50,648 bases of DNA. Source: Clostridia bacterium. Its GTDB lineage: Bacteria; Bacillota; Clostridia; Oscillospirales; CAG-272. Shown piece after piece: positions 31,201-39,303 of this stretch. Location of the stretch: assembly GCA_017456895.1 (NCBI GenBank), contig JAFTIN010000053.1:1-50648 (forward strand). Reading direction: 5' to 3'. The notes below the pieces were generated by a model. That model was not told the DNA's origin, searched no databases, and was given only the letters and a program-made list of their open reading frames with translations. The position numbers and the translations under genes were made by a program. How positions within the stretch are numbered: position 1 is the stretch's first letter; each line of letters begins with the position of its first letter.

Positions 31201-33293
31201 GTGATGGTGAGAGTCTTCTTACCTGCGGTGGAGAGGTCAACCTCGGAGACGGTGTAGCTGTCGTCAACGTCGAGGCTGAGAGTCTTGTCACCGAGAACAC
31301 CGTTTACGATAACGGTAAGGCCGGTGAGGTCGAGAGTCTCGCCTACGCCGTAGACTTCCTTAAGGCTCTGGTTGATGTACAGGCCGTTTCCTGCAGAGGA
31401 CTGACCCTGCTGTACGGTTGCGTCAAAGCCGAAGGTAATGCTCTCGGGAAGATATACGTTAACGGTATATGTGATAGCGTCGTATTCCTTGTAGTTTACG
31501 GTAACGGTGTAGCTGCCCGCCTTGGTGAAGTCAACCAGAGAGGTGTCTACCGTTACGTCTGCAAGGGAGAGGGGCTCGGTCTTGCCGTTGGAGTAGGTAG
31601 CGTTGAGAACAAGGCCGCTAAGGTCAATGGTCTGACCTGCAAGATAATCTACAGTACCCTCGGATACGATCTCAAAGCCGTTCTCATCGGACTTCTCAAC
31701 GATAGCGTTGAGTGAGAGTGCGAAGATGTCCTGAGTACCGCCGTTCTTACCGCGGCTGATGATCCATTCGCCCTCGGTAACTGCGATCTCTATCATTACT
31801 ACAGGGCTTCCTGCATCCGTGCCTACGAATTCCATATCATATACAGTACCGTCGGGAGCGGTAACGGTGATGAACTGGGTTGCCGCGCCGCTGGAGCCGT
31901 TCTGTACAAGGAAGGTGAGCTTGCCGCTTCCGGGAACGCTTACCTTGATCATGGTGGTCTTGTTACCGATCTTTACGGATCTTAAGTACTCGACGCCCTC
32001 AAAGGTCTTACTTCTGTTTCTGATCTCGGAGCCGGAAGTGATGGTGAACTTACCGTTAATGAGGTCGGCGGAAAGGGTGCCTGCCTCAAGATCGGAGATG
32101 TTGAGGTTGTAGTCAACTCTCTCGAGATTTTCGGGTATAATATCCTCCTCGCATCTGTCACAGTAGTAGTCGCTGTCTTCGTCGAGGTGGCCGAGAGGCT
32201 CGCCTACGTATTCCATACAGTTCATACAGTGTGCAGCGGTGGTACAGGTAGCGGGGGAGAAGGTGGTATTATGCTCTACGGTGAACTCGGTTTCACACGC
32301 CATGCAGAGGCCGGTGTCGCCACAGGTGAGGTACCAGTTGTAGTGACCTTCAGCGTACATTACGTAGCTATCTACCTCTCCACAGATGGTACATACAGCG
32401 TAGTACTCGCCGTCCTCGGTACAGGTAGCGTATACTTCCTTCTGTACGTCCCAGTCATGCATCTCGGAGTAGTATATTTCAACTTCTTCGACAGCATCAC
32501 AGCCCTCGTTAGCGCACTTTACCTTCTTAAGGCCGTTGGTCTTGGTTACACAGCTTGCCTCGGTTACGATCTCCTCGTCGCCCCAGAAGGCGTGAGCCTC
32601 GGGATCGATCTCGGTTACCTCGGTGTAGTAGTCATCGCAATACATACACTCGAAGACTGCAACGCCGGGAGTCGTACAGGTAGCCGCTACGAGCTCGGGA
32701 TGCCAGAAGATGTTCTCCTCGTACTCGTGAATGCAATTTTCACAGTAGTCACAGATGTGATCCTCATCTTCATCAGCGCATTCGGAGAGGGACTTGCCGC
32801 ACAGGTCACAGTTGTGATCCTTGTCGGCGTCAGCGCACTCGGAGACGGGCTTGCCACACAGGTCACAGTTGTGATCATTGTTAGCGTCAGCGCACTCGGA
32901 GAGGGGCTTGCCACACACGTCGCACTTGTGATCATTGTCAGCGTCAGCGCACTCGGAGAGGGGCTTGCCACACACGTCACATTTGTGATCATTGTTAGCG
33001 TCAGCGCACTCGGAGACGGGCTGCGCACACACGTCACACTTGTGATCGTTATTAGCGTCAGCGCACTCGGAGAGAGGCTCTTCACACTTATCACACTTGT
33101 GATTGTTGTTTACGTCGGCGTGCTGACAGGACTCTGTCTCGCCGAGATCCTTGCCACATACGTCACAGACGTTGTCATCGCCTATGTCCATATGAGGACA
33201 GAATTTGTCCAGTCCGGGGATCACGCCGCATGACGCGAGCGAGAAAACGGAAAGAACAAGAACAATTGCCAGGAATAATGCCGTTCTTTTCAT
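28215..33293 (-). CDS. Giant pectin methylesterase lipoprotein
   Basis: 1692 aa, the largest gene here. A lipoprotein signal ends LASC. Residues 32-183 hold eight CxxC units (CADANNDHKCDVCG type), 190-390 further cysteine modules, 395-535 a carbohydrate-binding-like domain, 545-715 two bacterial Ig-like domains. The pectin methylesterase (CE8) domain spans about 735-1075 with the catalytic set Asp881 (GIQDTL), Asp902 (TDFIFG) and Arg974 (IGRTWG). The C-terminal ~600 residues hold several beta-sandwich modules, probably carbohydrate-binding. It would remove methyl esters from homogalacturonan at the cell surface, opening it to the pectate lyase at 45 kb. It is monocistronic with its own terminator. 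Frames on the opposite strand are shadows. Confidence 0.92.
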   Translation of the reverse strand: MKRTALFLAIVLVLSVFSLASCGVIPGLDKFCPHMDIGDDNVCDVCGKDLGETESCQHADVNNNHKCDKCEEPLSECADANNDHKCDVCAQPVSECADANNDHKCDVCGKPLSECADADNDHKCDVCGKPLSECADANNDHNCDLCGKPVSECADADKDHNCDLCGKSLSECADEDEDHICDYCENCIHEYEENIFWHPELVAATCTTPGVAVFECMYCDDYYTEVTEIDPEAHAFWGDEEIVTEASCVTKTNGLKKVKCANEGCDAVEEVEIYYSEMHDWDVQKEVYATCTEDGEYYAVCTICGEVDSYVMYAEGHYNWYLTCGDTGLCMACETEFTVEHNTTFSPATCTTAAHCMNCMEYVGEPLGHLDEDSDYYCDRCEEDIIPENLERVDYNLNISDLEAGTLSADLINGKFTITSGSEIRNRSKTFEGVEYLRSVKIGNKTTMIKVSVPGSGKLTFLVQNGSSGAATQFITVTAPDGTVYDMEFVGTDAGSPVVMIEIAVTEGEWIISRGKNGGTQDIFALSLNAIVEKSDENGFEIVSEGTVDYLAGQTIDLSGLVLNATYSNGKTEPLSLADVTVDTSLVDFTKAGSYTVTVNYKEYDAITYTVNVYLPESITFGFDATVQQGQSSAGNGLYINQSLKEVYGVGETLDLTGLTVIVNGVLGDKTLSLDVDDSYTVSEVDLSTAGKKTLTITYSFCESKIEATFDIYVVDAEPSIVEDTYMVKVDKAYTGAIGAVVDGYNVFTTLQQALDFLAKADASKMKRIEILEGYYEEKLEITIPNLHIVGAGKDKVTIEWDSIYGIKDAGGFSQVTDSTQTVAIRDTAFNVTIEGVTISNYWNSQERMDAAGLEIERGLALLVQADRFIMKDSALLGIQDTLELFTGRQYFENVFISGYTDFIFGTNNTTLFNNCTIHVIDTSKDDKGTAGYLTAFKGSNKGSADAITYGAIFYKCDFTADEGVSAGKTAIGRTWGAYAAVAVIESKLGGHISIDGYDSANNKNKRYISMNGIHPTDSTVQFVEYGNTGAGAISEAVAGMKMLTAEEAAKYTNIEVIFGKTNGGVSYLDAWNPASTEIVEDDRTYYYFNGQTGSTGTSYTYDQNIQGATGTFGGITIDATTGKVTARDSDTQINAGAKLIFNVEAGTLVTVISYPGYGYYTLNGVAHNANDTFSMYFAEDTEVVLEATASAYIYQIIINPDEDAPETPTLNEIKVSGMNVNYSVGDEISLEGVVVKAYYSDYSVKVIENYTVNSDAVVNTAAGKYDVVFSYEGKSVTVKVEFEGPSEDPAIVKDTLLDFSTADALAAVQNNPKVTIDASVRFNSAEIEIKGTISFQVKAGTIINVIPYSNSQYVSYTIGAEGDTDLAIYNVAGSYTALEDCVIIYTGLDNNYLVGIEILCPIEEGKYVFGGSTVEGDVTGILASVPGISISGTCKTHSGGAQIGSDTLIFFTVPANGSVTIKGFDTSYGQLEVWAGDELIAMDSNACYVFSVSEATLVKIYAVNVGTAEAPAWNKSYITYIEVKVAEPETPEEPEITEWVLDATADLEALAKGDKDDGDTQAAGTNGFFTIHYSANTKIDGSNKSFEDGYSASQRLNFGGKTVIGSTIKNALEFTTNGPVTVTVWWVKNGDAERPVEILDASGASIAQTTDNPASGTLTITTFSITEAGTYYLGGLTNNNYYFKVAVKVAE
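32745..33200 (-). repeat. Eight tandem Cys/Asp-rich units (57-bp core period)
   Basis: Encodes residues 32-183 of the pectin esterase. Units 3-7 are 19 aa long with the pattern CADAxNDHxCDxCGKPxSE; the outer units are diverged. Asp/Asn spacing resembles calcium-binding loops and CxxC could bind metal or form disulfides. Confidence 0.9.
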
Positions 33294-33344
33294 GGTATTT
33301 CTCCTTTATGTAAAATTTGGTTTACAAAACTTTGTTATATAGAG

Positions 33345-35042
33345 TTACGCTCCCTGAGAGTCGCCTGTGATCTCAAAGCTGATATCGGTAAACGTAACGA
33401 CTGTGCCGCGGTTTGCAAACATGCCGACGTACATATACTCCTTGTCTAAAGCAAAGAGGTCGAAGTCGTAGTGTGTAGTCGATACGGTCTTGTCGCCGTT
33501 TGCTACCGTCACGGTTACGGACTGTCCTACTCGTTCGATAGACATAGTATATACGTCACCTACTGCGGGCAGTGAGGAGGTGAATGACTCGCCCTTATCG
33601 AGAGTTGCGTTTTCTCTTAAGAAGAGGGCGGTCGTGCTCGATTCCGCACACAGAATTCCTGCGGTGATGTAGTTGGAGGTTATGGATGCGTCCTTAACGG
33701 GGAGGTATACGTCGTCACGGAGCATAAGGCCGAAGCCCATTTGCTTTGTCGACGCGGTTGTCGTCACCGTTGCCTTTACCGTAAGGGTGAAGTTCTTATC
33801 CTCTTGAACCTGAGTGAACAGGAAGGCAAAGCCGTCTGAGCTTGACGAGAACTTGCCCTTGCTCGAGCCTGCGGTCTGACCTACCTCAAAGACGCCCTCC
33901 TCGGTTTCCTTGGCTACGTAGCCGTTGGAGGAGCTTGCGGGATCTCCGCCCGTGTCTCCGAAGCCGGTGCCGTACCAACCGTCGCTAACCGTGATGAAGT
34001 TGTCCTTGGGTGTATATGCCTCGAGATCGGGTGCCTTGTAGTCGGAGTATACGTAGCTCGGATTGACCTTAAGATCTGCCTCGGTGGGAGCGGAGATGTC
34101 CGCCTTAACGTATCTTCCTATTCCGTCTATATCCCTAAGAGCGGTAGCAAGGCTATATGCCACGAACTTAGCGCCCAAGATGTTGAGGTGTGTCTTGTCT
34201 ATGGAGTCCCAGTTGGGAATTACGGTTCCGTCCGCGTCCTTCTTGCCGACTGTGACCGCGTGGTAGAGCTTTGCGCCCTCATATCCTTTGGCTGTGTATT
34301 CCGCTTTCGTGATGGACGTGAGATCCACGACCGCTACTCCGAGCTCCGCGCCGAGCTTTCTTATAACCTCGGCATAGTCGCCGTTTGCGGTGACGTGTCC
34401 TTCACTGCCGGAGTAGTCGTTTTTGGTGCTTGCTCTGACTATGGGAGTACAGAGTATGGGTGTTGCACCCGCATCGAGAGCGAGCTTGATGTAGTAGGTG
34501 TAGAGATAATATCCGAAGGAGCTTTCGTCGGTATGGGGCTTAGATGCATCGGTAAATCTTGCTGCATCGTCGCTCTTCTCATCGTTATGACCAAAGCCTA
34601 TGATAAGGTAGTCACCTTCGGTTATGCTGTTTTTTAGAGTAGTGTAATTGCTCTCGGTGATAAAGCTCTTGGAGCTTCTTCCTGAGAGTGCAAGGTTGAT
34701 TACGGTTGCCTTAGCATCGAGATGCGCAGCAAGCTGTGTGCCGTATCCATAACGGGGATAGTAGTAGCTGTCCGAGAAGGAGCATACTGTCGAGTCACCC
34801 ACGATATATACTTTGGTAGAAGCGAGAACCTCAGGCTCAGGCTCGGGCTCGGGGTCAGGCTCGGGATCAGGCTCGGGCTCAGGCTCAGTACCCGGATCCT
34901 CACCGTTAGGTTTATTGGTATTTTCATCATCGTTCCCGGGAGGAGGCTCCTTGTTTACAAGCGAGGCTATGATCTCACAGGACGAGAGTCCGATAATGGA
35001 AATAACCAGTATCAGCGCGATAAATATCAGTCGCTTTTTCAT
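33345..35042 (-). CDS. Rhamnogalacturonan acetylesterase-like lipoprotein (SGNH)
   Basis: 565 aa. The lipobox is LSSC; a Glu/Pro and Asp/Pro linker (about 51-71) leads to an SGNH hydrolase of the CE12 type (about 75-310): Ser84 in GDSTV, Gly in NLALSGRSS, Asn153 in GFGHND and the Asp282/His285 pair in DKTHLN. It would remove acetyl groups from rhamnogalacturonan I. Residues ~345-555 form a beta-sandwich resembling DUF1349-like or LamG-type binding domains. It lies beside the pectin methylesterase, but each has its own promoter. A TTGCAA-17-TATAAT promoter is at 35105-35133. Confidence 0.88.
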   Translation of the reverse strand: MKKRLIFIALILVISIIGLSSCEIIASLVNKEPPPGNDDENTNKPNGEDPGTEPEPEPDPEPDPEPEPEPEVLASTKVYIVGDSTVCSFSDSYYYPRYGYGTQLAAHLDAKATVINLALSGRSSKSFITESNYTTLKNSITEGDYLIIGFGHNDEKSDDAARFTDASKPHTDESSFGYYLYTYYIKLALDAGATPILCTPIVRASTKNDYSGSEGHVTANGDYAEVIRKLGAELGVAVVDLTSITKAEYTAKGYEGAKLYHAVTVGKKDADGTVIPNWDSIDKTHLNILGAKFVAYSLATALRDIDGIGRYVKADISAPTEADLKVNPSYVYSDYKAPDLEAYTPKDNFITVSDGWYGTGFGDTGGDPASSSNGYVAKETEEGVFEVGQTAGSSKGKFSSSSDGFAFLFTQVQEDKNFTLTVKATVTTTASTKQMGFGLMLRDDVYLPVKDASITSNYITAGILCAESSTTALFLRENATLDKGESFTSSLPAVGDVYTMSIERVGQSVTVTVANGDKTVSTTHYDFDLFALDKEYMYVGMFANRGTVVTFTDISFEITGDSQGA

Positions 35043-35104
35043 TCTACTGTTTGGTCCTTTCTGTATAGATGGCTTAGCACTATGGTATTAAGCGTTACAT
35101 CTTT

Positions 35105-35133
35105 ATTATATATGTACGCAAAAATAATTGCAA
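35105..35133 (-). promoter_or_regulatory. Promoter of the rhamnogalacturonan esterase gene
   Basis: Minus strand TTGCAA (35128-35133), 17-base spacer, TATAAT (35105-35110). It is the only clear signal in the 360-base gap 35043-35402; the rest is AT-rich without a recognisable element. Confidence 0.7.
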
Positions 35134-35402
35134 GAGGCGTTTCCAAAGTTTGTAATTTGTAACCAAAAAGAAGTTAAATATTTATGAATAACTAACAATG
35201 CAAGTGATTAACAATGATCATAGAGTGTATATTCTGACCAAAAAATACTTTGAAAACGTCATTAAGAGGTGGTGATGCTTGGAATAGTTAGCATATATCT
35301 GCAAGAAAGTTTACAAATCTAAAACAATACGGAAACATATTCACGTCGGTATTGTGGTAATATATTTCTCGTATGGTAAATAAAAAATTGCGGAGACATA
35401 AA

Positions 35403-36047
35403 ATGTTAGACAAGATCAAGCGCATAATTTATACCGACCGCTTCGTTGTCATCCTCGGGCTTGTCATAGTACCACTTATTTCGTTTATTTTGATAACTCT
35501 TAGCGAAGAGAGCCCTCTATACACGTCAATATCACGTATTGCCTGGATACACGGCAGATGGTTTTCCACCTTCATCTGGGCATTGATCGTTATGAGCTCT
35601 ATAATCTTCATTACCTACCGTATGGTACAGGAGGGGCCGCTATCCGAGAGGACGAAGAGAATATATATGCTTTTGCAGACAGTGAATATTCTTCTCGTCT
35701 TCGTAGGGTGTATCGTCTTTCCTGCAAAGGGCGGTACGGAGATAGTGAAATTTGTAAACTACGTCCACGATTATTTGACAATAATTGCTTGGGCCCTGTA
35801 TGGAGTGGGTCTTCTCGTTTACTCAATACTGATAAGGCGTCATGATTCCTTCCTTGGATTTGTTGGCATAGGACTTATGAGCTTCATAATCTTTTCCTCG
35901 GCATTCTTTATTTCGAGAGTTGTCGATCCCTCGTCGTACGTGGGAGCCTCTGCTGTAAGCGAGGTGTATATTATTAACAGCTTATTTATCTACCTTGTGG
36001 TCATTTATCTTCTTGAACGTATGAGACTCGGAAGAGCAGATGCATAA
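35403..36047 (+). CDS. Six-TM integral membrane protein, DUF998-like
   Basis: 214 aa. Six hydrophobic helices can be counted, at about 16-35, 56-76, 91-111, 122-143, 151-170 and 184-205. The charged N-terminus MLDKIKRIIYTDRF precedes the first. The pattern resembles DUF998-type small membrane proteins, with unknown role. The start at 35403 is chosen for GGAG 7 bases upstream; an ATG at 35373 is possible but has no site. It stands alone between the pectin esterases and the carboxylesterase. Confidence 0.8.
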   Translation: MLDKIKRIIYTDRFVVILGLVIVPLISFILITLSEESPLYTSISRIAWIHGRWFSTFIWALIVMSSIIFITYRMVQEGPLSERTKRIYMLLQTVNILLVFVGCIVFPAKGGTEIVKFVNYVHDYLTIIAWALYGVGLLVYSILIRRHDSFLGFVGIGLMSFIIFSSAFFISRVVDPSSYVGASAVSEVYIINSLFIYLVVIYLLERMRLGRADA

Positions 36048-36079
36048 AAAGCAAAAAAACCGTAGAAAACAAAGAAAAA

Positions 36080-36124
36080 GAACGTGATGGTACCGTAAAT
36101 TCGGTATTATCACGTTCTCTTTTA
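36080..36124. terminator. Terminator between convergent genes
   Basis: AGAACGTGAT/ATCACGTTCT outer stem, TACCG/CGGTA inner stem, then CTTTTATT on the plus strand; the A-rich left side may serve the minus strand. Confidence 0.82.
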
Positions 36125-36205
36125 TTGTGGTTCTTGTCCAAACGGCGTATGTATATCATTCGTTCGGCAAGGCCCTAATGAGTGATATGAGATATGACAC
36201 TCTTA

Positions 36206-37546
36206 TTATTCTCCCGGTGCCTTGTTGGTAAACATCGTACACCAGAGTTTAAGGGGATTTGGCTTTGACATAGCTGTCTTTTTATCTCCGAGGGTGAGGG
36301 CACTCTTTGAGGTGGAGTCCCATCTGACCATGCCGTCTTTATTTGGATCACCCGAGGCTGCGAAAGCACAGAGCCTGTCAGTCATCTCATCCGCAAGACG
36401 GTAGTCCTTCTCCTCGAAGGGGCGCCAGCACCTTTTCAGAGTGCCGAACCAATACCAAAGATCTGATGAGTGCCACGCACCATGATCGTCTCCCGGTAGA
36501 TTTCTCTCGAAGAACCAGAGATAGGCATCCTTTTCCTGAGCTCCGACCCATTTCTTAGCCATAGAGTAGAGGAAGGGGGGCATCATATCCTCGCTTGTCG
36601 ATCCGATCAGATAGGGGATTTGGTGATGTTCTCTCTTTTTGAGTATATCGTGTCCCTTTCCAACAACGAGTCTGCCGTCGATAACCGGGGTAGTATGACC
36701 GCCCTTCATCGTTTTGCGTAGCTCTTGCCATGCCGAGAATATATCCTCAACCGGCACACTTCTAAATTCATCGAGAGTCTTTGCTCCCACCCTTTCACGG
36801 ACTGCCGTCCAAAAGGCATAACCCTTCTCGGGTAGGGAGGGGGAGAGCACATTTATTACTCCTCCGCCTGAGCACATCACAGCGCCCTTGAACAGTCCTT
36901 TAGATAGGGGCGAAAGACAGTGCTGCTGCACACTCATAGCGCCTGCGCTCTGTCCCATGATGGTGATCCTTTCGGGATCTCCGCCGAAGGCAGAGATGTT
37001 ATTTCTTACCCAATTTATAGCCGTCAGTTGGTCGTATAGACCGTAGTTTCCGGTGTATCCCGCCTCTTCCTTAAGCTCAGGTAATACTGCAAAGCCGAGC
37101 GGACCGAGACGGTAGTTTACCGTCACCCCAATAACGCCCTTGGTAGGCCAGATCGGTACGTCAAAGTGCTTTTCGTTTGAGCTGCCTCCGGTGAAGCCTC
37201 CGCCGTGGATATAGAGTATTACAGGGAGCCCTTCGCCACCTTCCTTCGGTGCGAATATGTTGAGGAACAGACAGTCCTCGCTATACGTATAGCTCTCACC
37301 GCGACGGAACTCATTGAAGTAGAATATCTTCTTTGGCATATCCTCTTCGTTATAGAAGGATCTTGGCTGGTATGCGCACGCGCCATATTCCGATGCGTCG
37401 TATACACCTTCCCATCCGGTCACCTCTTTTGGGTACTCAAAGCGGCCTGCGGTTGCATATCTGATACCACGGAAGGCTATAACGCCATCGACGTCTGTGC
37501 TTGTTCCTTTTACCTCGCCACACGGAGTTTTTACGATATATTCCAT
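36206..37546 (-). CDS. Type-B carboxylesterase
   Basis: 446 aa, alpha/beta hydrolase of the carboxylesterase B family. The oxyanion hole is YIHGGGFTGG, the catalytic serine lies in the GQSAGAMS nucleophile elbow, the acid is probably Glu in GSTSEDMM and the histidine lies in GAWHSSDLW. SEDCLFLNIFAP is another family signature. There is no signal peptide, so it acts in the cytoplasm, possibly removing ester groups from imported oligosaccharides. It follows the GPH symporter gene by 92 bases and is probably in its operon; a GC-rich stem-loop without T-run (37561-37581) lies between them. Confidence 0.9.
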   Translation of the reverse strand: MEYIVKTPCGEVKGTSTDVDGVIAFRGIRYATAGRFEYPKEVTGWEGVYDASEYGACAYQPRSFYNEEDMPKKIFYFNEFRRGESYTYSEDCLFLNIFAPKEGGEGLPVILYIHGGGFTGGSSNEKHFDVPIWPTKGVIGVTVNYRLGPLGFAVLPELKEEAGYTGNYGLYDQLTAINWVRNNISAFGGDPERITIMGQSAGAMSVQQHCLSPLSKGLFKGAVMCSGGGVINVLSPSLPEKGYAFWTAVRERVGAKTLDEFRSVPVEDIFSAWQELRKTMKGGHTTPVIDGRLVVGKGHDILKKREHHQIPYLIGSTSEDMMPPFLYSMAKKWVGAQEKDAYLWFFERNLPGDDHGAWHSSDLWYWFGTLKRCWRPFEEKDYRLADEMTDRLCAFAASGDPNKDGMVRWDSTSKSALTLGDKKTAMSKPNPLKLWCTMFTNKAPGE

Positions 37547-37560
37547 ATTTTTAATACCTC

Positions 37561-37581
37561 ACCGCGGCATTCCTGCCGCGG
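37561..37581 (-). other. Intercistronic stem-loop
   Basis: ACCGCGGCA/TGCCGCGGT with a TTCC loop between symporter and esterase genes, without a T-run on the minus strand. Possibly a processing or stability element. Confidence 0.55.
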
Positions 37582-37638
37582 TTATAAAGTGTGTTATTTG
37601 ACAATTGTTATTGTCATATACTTGGTTTAACTTGTTGA

Positions 37639-39078
37639 TTAAGCCTCAATGTCGACGGGCACATCCTCTGCGGATGCAGATTCATCTACCTTTTTGTCCG
37701 CCTTCATTTCCGCGAGTTTTGCTCTTACGTCAGGGGTGATATTCCATACGAACTTAAATGCTGCCCAGGAGCCGAGAACAAAGAGAGCGGGCACGAGAAC
37801 GCAGAGTACTTTAAGTCCTACTACGGTCGAGGGGGTCTGTATCTCGAGCTTACCGTTATAGCCGATCCAACCGAGAGCATAGATGGCAAAGCCGTTACCG
37901 ATGGTTTGACCTATGCGGCGCGCGAGATTGAATGTTCCGTAGATAGAGCCCTCGGTTCTCTTACCGGTGACGAGCTCGTTGTAGTCGATAGCTTCTCCTA
38001 CAAGACCCCACTGCATTTGTATGGATACCATGCCCATTCCCATGCCGAGACCGGATATCACGGAGTGGAGGAGTGGGTGTACGTCGAAGATCATGTGCAT
38101 GCCGAAGAGGATTGCGTAGATAACTCCACCGATAAGGAGCGAGTAGCGGATAACCTTTTCAAGACCGAGCTTTTTACACATAAACGGGACTACGAGCATT
38201 GAGCCTATCATAATGGGACTTGAGAGCGCCGTGCCGATGGTCTGATATGCCGTGTCGTGGAATACCGCGGAATACATATAGATACTGAGCGTTTGTGCAA
38301 CGTACTGCATTGTGCAGATGCATACACCGTGGATGCACAGCGCAACAAAGGGACGGTTGTGTCTTACAACGTTGAGTATATCCGACACCTTGATGTCGTC
38401 TGCCTTGACGTTCTCGCCGACGGTCGTTCTTTCCTCGGTGAGGAAGTAGTGGAGCAAGCAGATCACGAATCCGACGGAGGCGCAGATGATTGCAGTTACC
38501 ATATATCCCTTAGAATCCTTCTCGCCGAATACACTGAGCAGAACGGGAGCAAGCATAGCGGGGATCATATTACCGAACATAGAGCCAACGCCTCTTGCGG
38601 ACGAGAGTGAAGCGCGCTCTGCGTCATTCTTGGACATTGCAGACAGGAGTGAGCCCATGGGGATATTAAACATCGTGTAAGCAGCCTCATAGAGTATCTT
38701 ACACATAAATAGTACCACAAGAAGAGTTACGCCTTCAAAGAGGGTAGGTACGGTCCAAAGTGCAAGTGAGGTCACCGCGAGCAAGGGAGTTGCGCGCAGG
38801 AGCCAGGGGCGGAATTTTCCCTTCTTATTTTGGTGCTTTGCGAATACCTTGTCCATCAAGGCGCCCATAAGAGGGTCGTTGATCGCGTCCCAGATGGTCC
38901 AGATGATGACGAGGGTGCCGAGTATTCCTGTGTTTACACCCAGGCAGTCGGTACAGTAGATCGTGAAGATGGAGCTCATAAGGGTGAAGGTCATACATCC
39001 GCCGAAATCGCCGAACATATAGCCGAACCAATGCTTCTTGGTGAGGCCGCCGCCCTTGAGCTTTAGGTCTTTTGCCAT
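37639..39078 (-). CDS. GPH-family sugar:cation symporter (MelB-like)
   Basis: 479 aa with about twelve TM helices. WDAINDPLMGALMDK is the conserved acidic loop of the glycoside-pentoside-hexuronide family, and KRTEGSIYGTFNLARRIG is a second conserved region. Members import disaccharides, xylosides or uronides with Na+ or H+. Its place among pectinases and a heparinase-like lyase suggests uptake of unsaturated galacturonides, by inference. The start at 39078 is chosen for GAAGGA upstream and the usual short N-terminus; an earlier ATG (39147) adds 23 residues with no site. The C-terminal tail is acidic. It heads the operon with the carboxylesterase. Confidence 0.9.
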   Translation of the reverse strand: MAKDLKLKGGGLTKKHWFGYMFGDFGGCMTFTLMSSIFTIYCTDCLGVNTGILGTLVIIWTIWDAINDPLMGALMDKVFAKHQNKKGKFRPWLLRATPLLAVTSLALWTVPTLFEGVTLLVVLFMCKILYEAAYTMFNIPMGSLLSAMSKNDAERASLSSARGVGSMFGNMIPAMLAPVLLSVFGEKDSKGYMVTAIICASVGFVICLLHYFLTEERTTVGENVKADDIKVSDILNVVRHNRPFVALCIHGVCICTMQYVAQTLSIYMYSAVFHDTAYQTIGTALSSPIMIGSMLVVPFMCKKLGLEKVIRYSLLIGGVIYAILFGMHMIFDVHPLLHSVISGLGMGMGMVSIQMQWGLVGEAIDYNELVTGKRTEGSIYGTFNLARRIGQTIGNGFAIYALGWIGYNGKLEIQTPSTVVGLKVLCVLVPALFVLGSWAAFKFVWNITPDVRAKLAEMKADKKVDESASAEDVPVDIEA

Positions 39079-39133
39079 TGATGTTTCCTTCGTTAAAAAG
39101 TCAATTTTGCGCTTTGGAAACAGCGCTACACTT

Positions 39134-39162
39134 ATTTTATCATACATTTGTCAATTTTTCAA
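39134..39162 (-). promoter_or_regulatory. Symporter operon promoter
   Basis: Minus strand TTGAAA (39157-39162), 17-base spacer, TAAAAT (39134-39139). Confidence 0.6.
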
Positions 39163-39181
39163 GGCAATTTCCTCTTTTGTA

Positions 39182-39221
39182 TTGAAAATAAAAATAAAAG
39201 GTGCTACAATAGTCATTGTAG
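39182..39221 (+). promoter_or_regulatory. Lyase promoter with overlapping palindrome
   Basis: TTGAAA (39182-39187), 17 bases, TACAAT (39205-39210). CTACAAT-AGTC-ATTGTAG (39204-39221), a perfect 7-bp inverted repeat, covers the -10 box and start site and could be a repressor operator. Confidence 0.65.
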
Positions 39222-39303
39222 GGAATATCCCCGATCAAGCATCTAAGCAAAACACAGAGGACGACAGGTAGTCCGGCCTCGCCACCCCGAGAAGGAGAAA
39301 AGC

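Noticed and set aside
32187..33233. A 348-codon open frame antisense to the Cys-rich repeats
   Set aside because: Its apparent VIIVSVSALGEGLATHV repeats are only the reverse complement of the tandem coding repeats.
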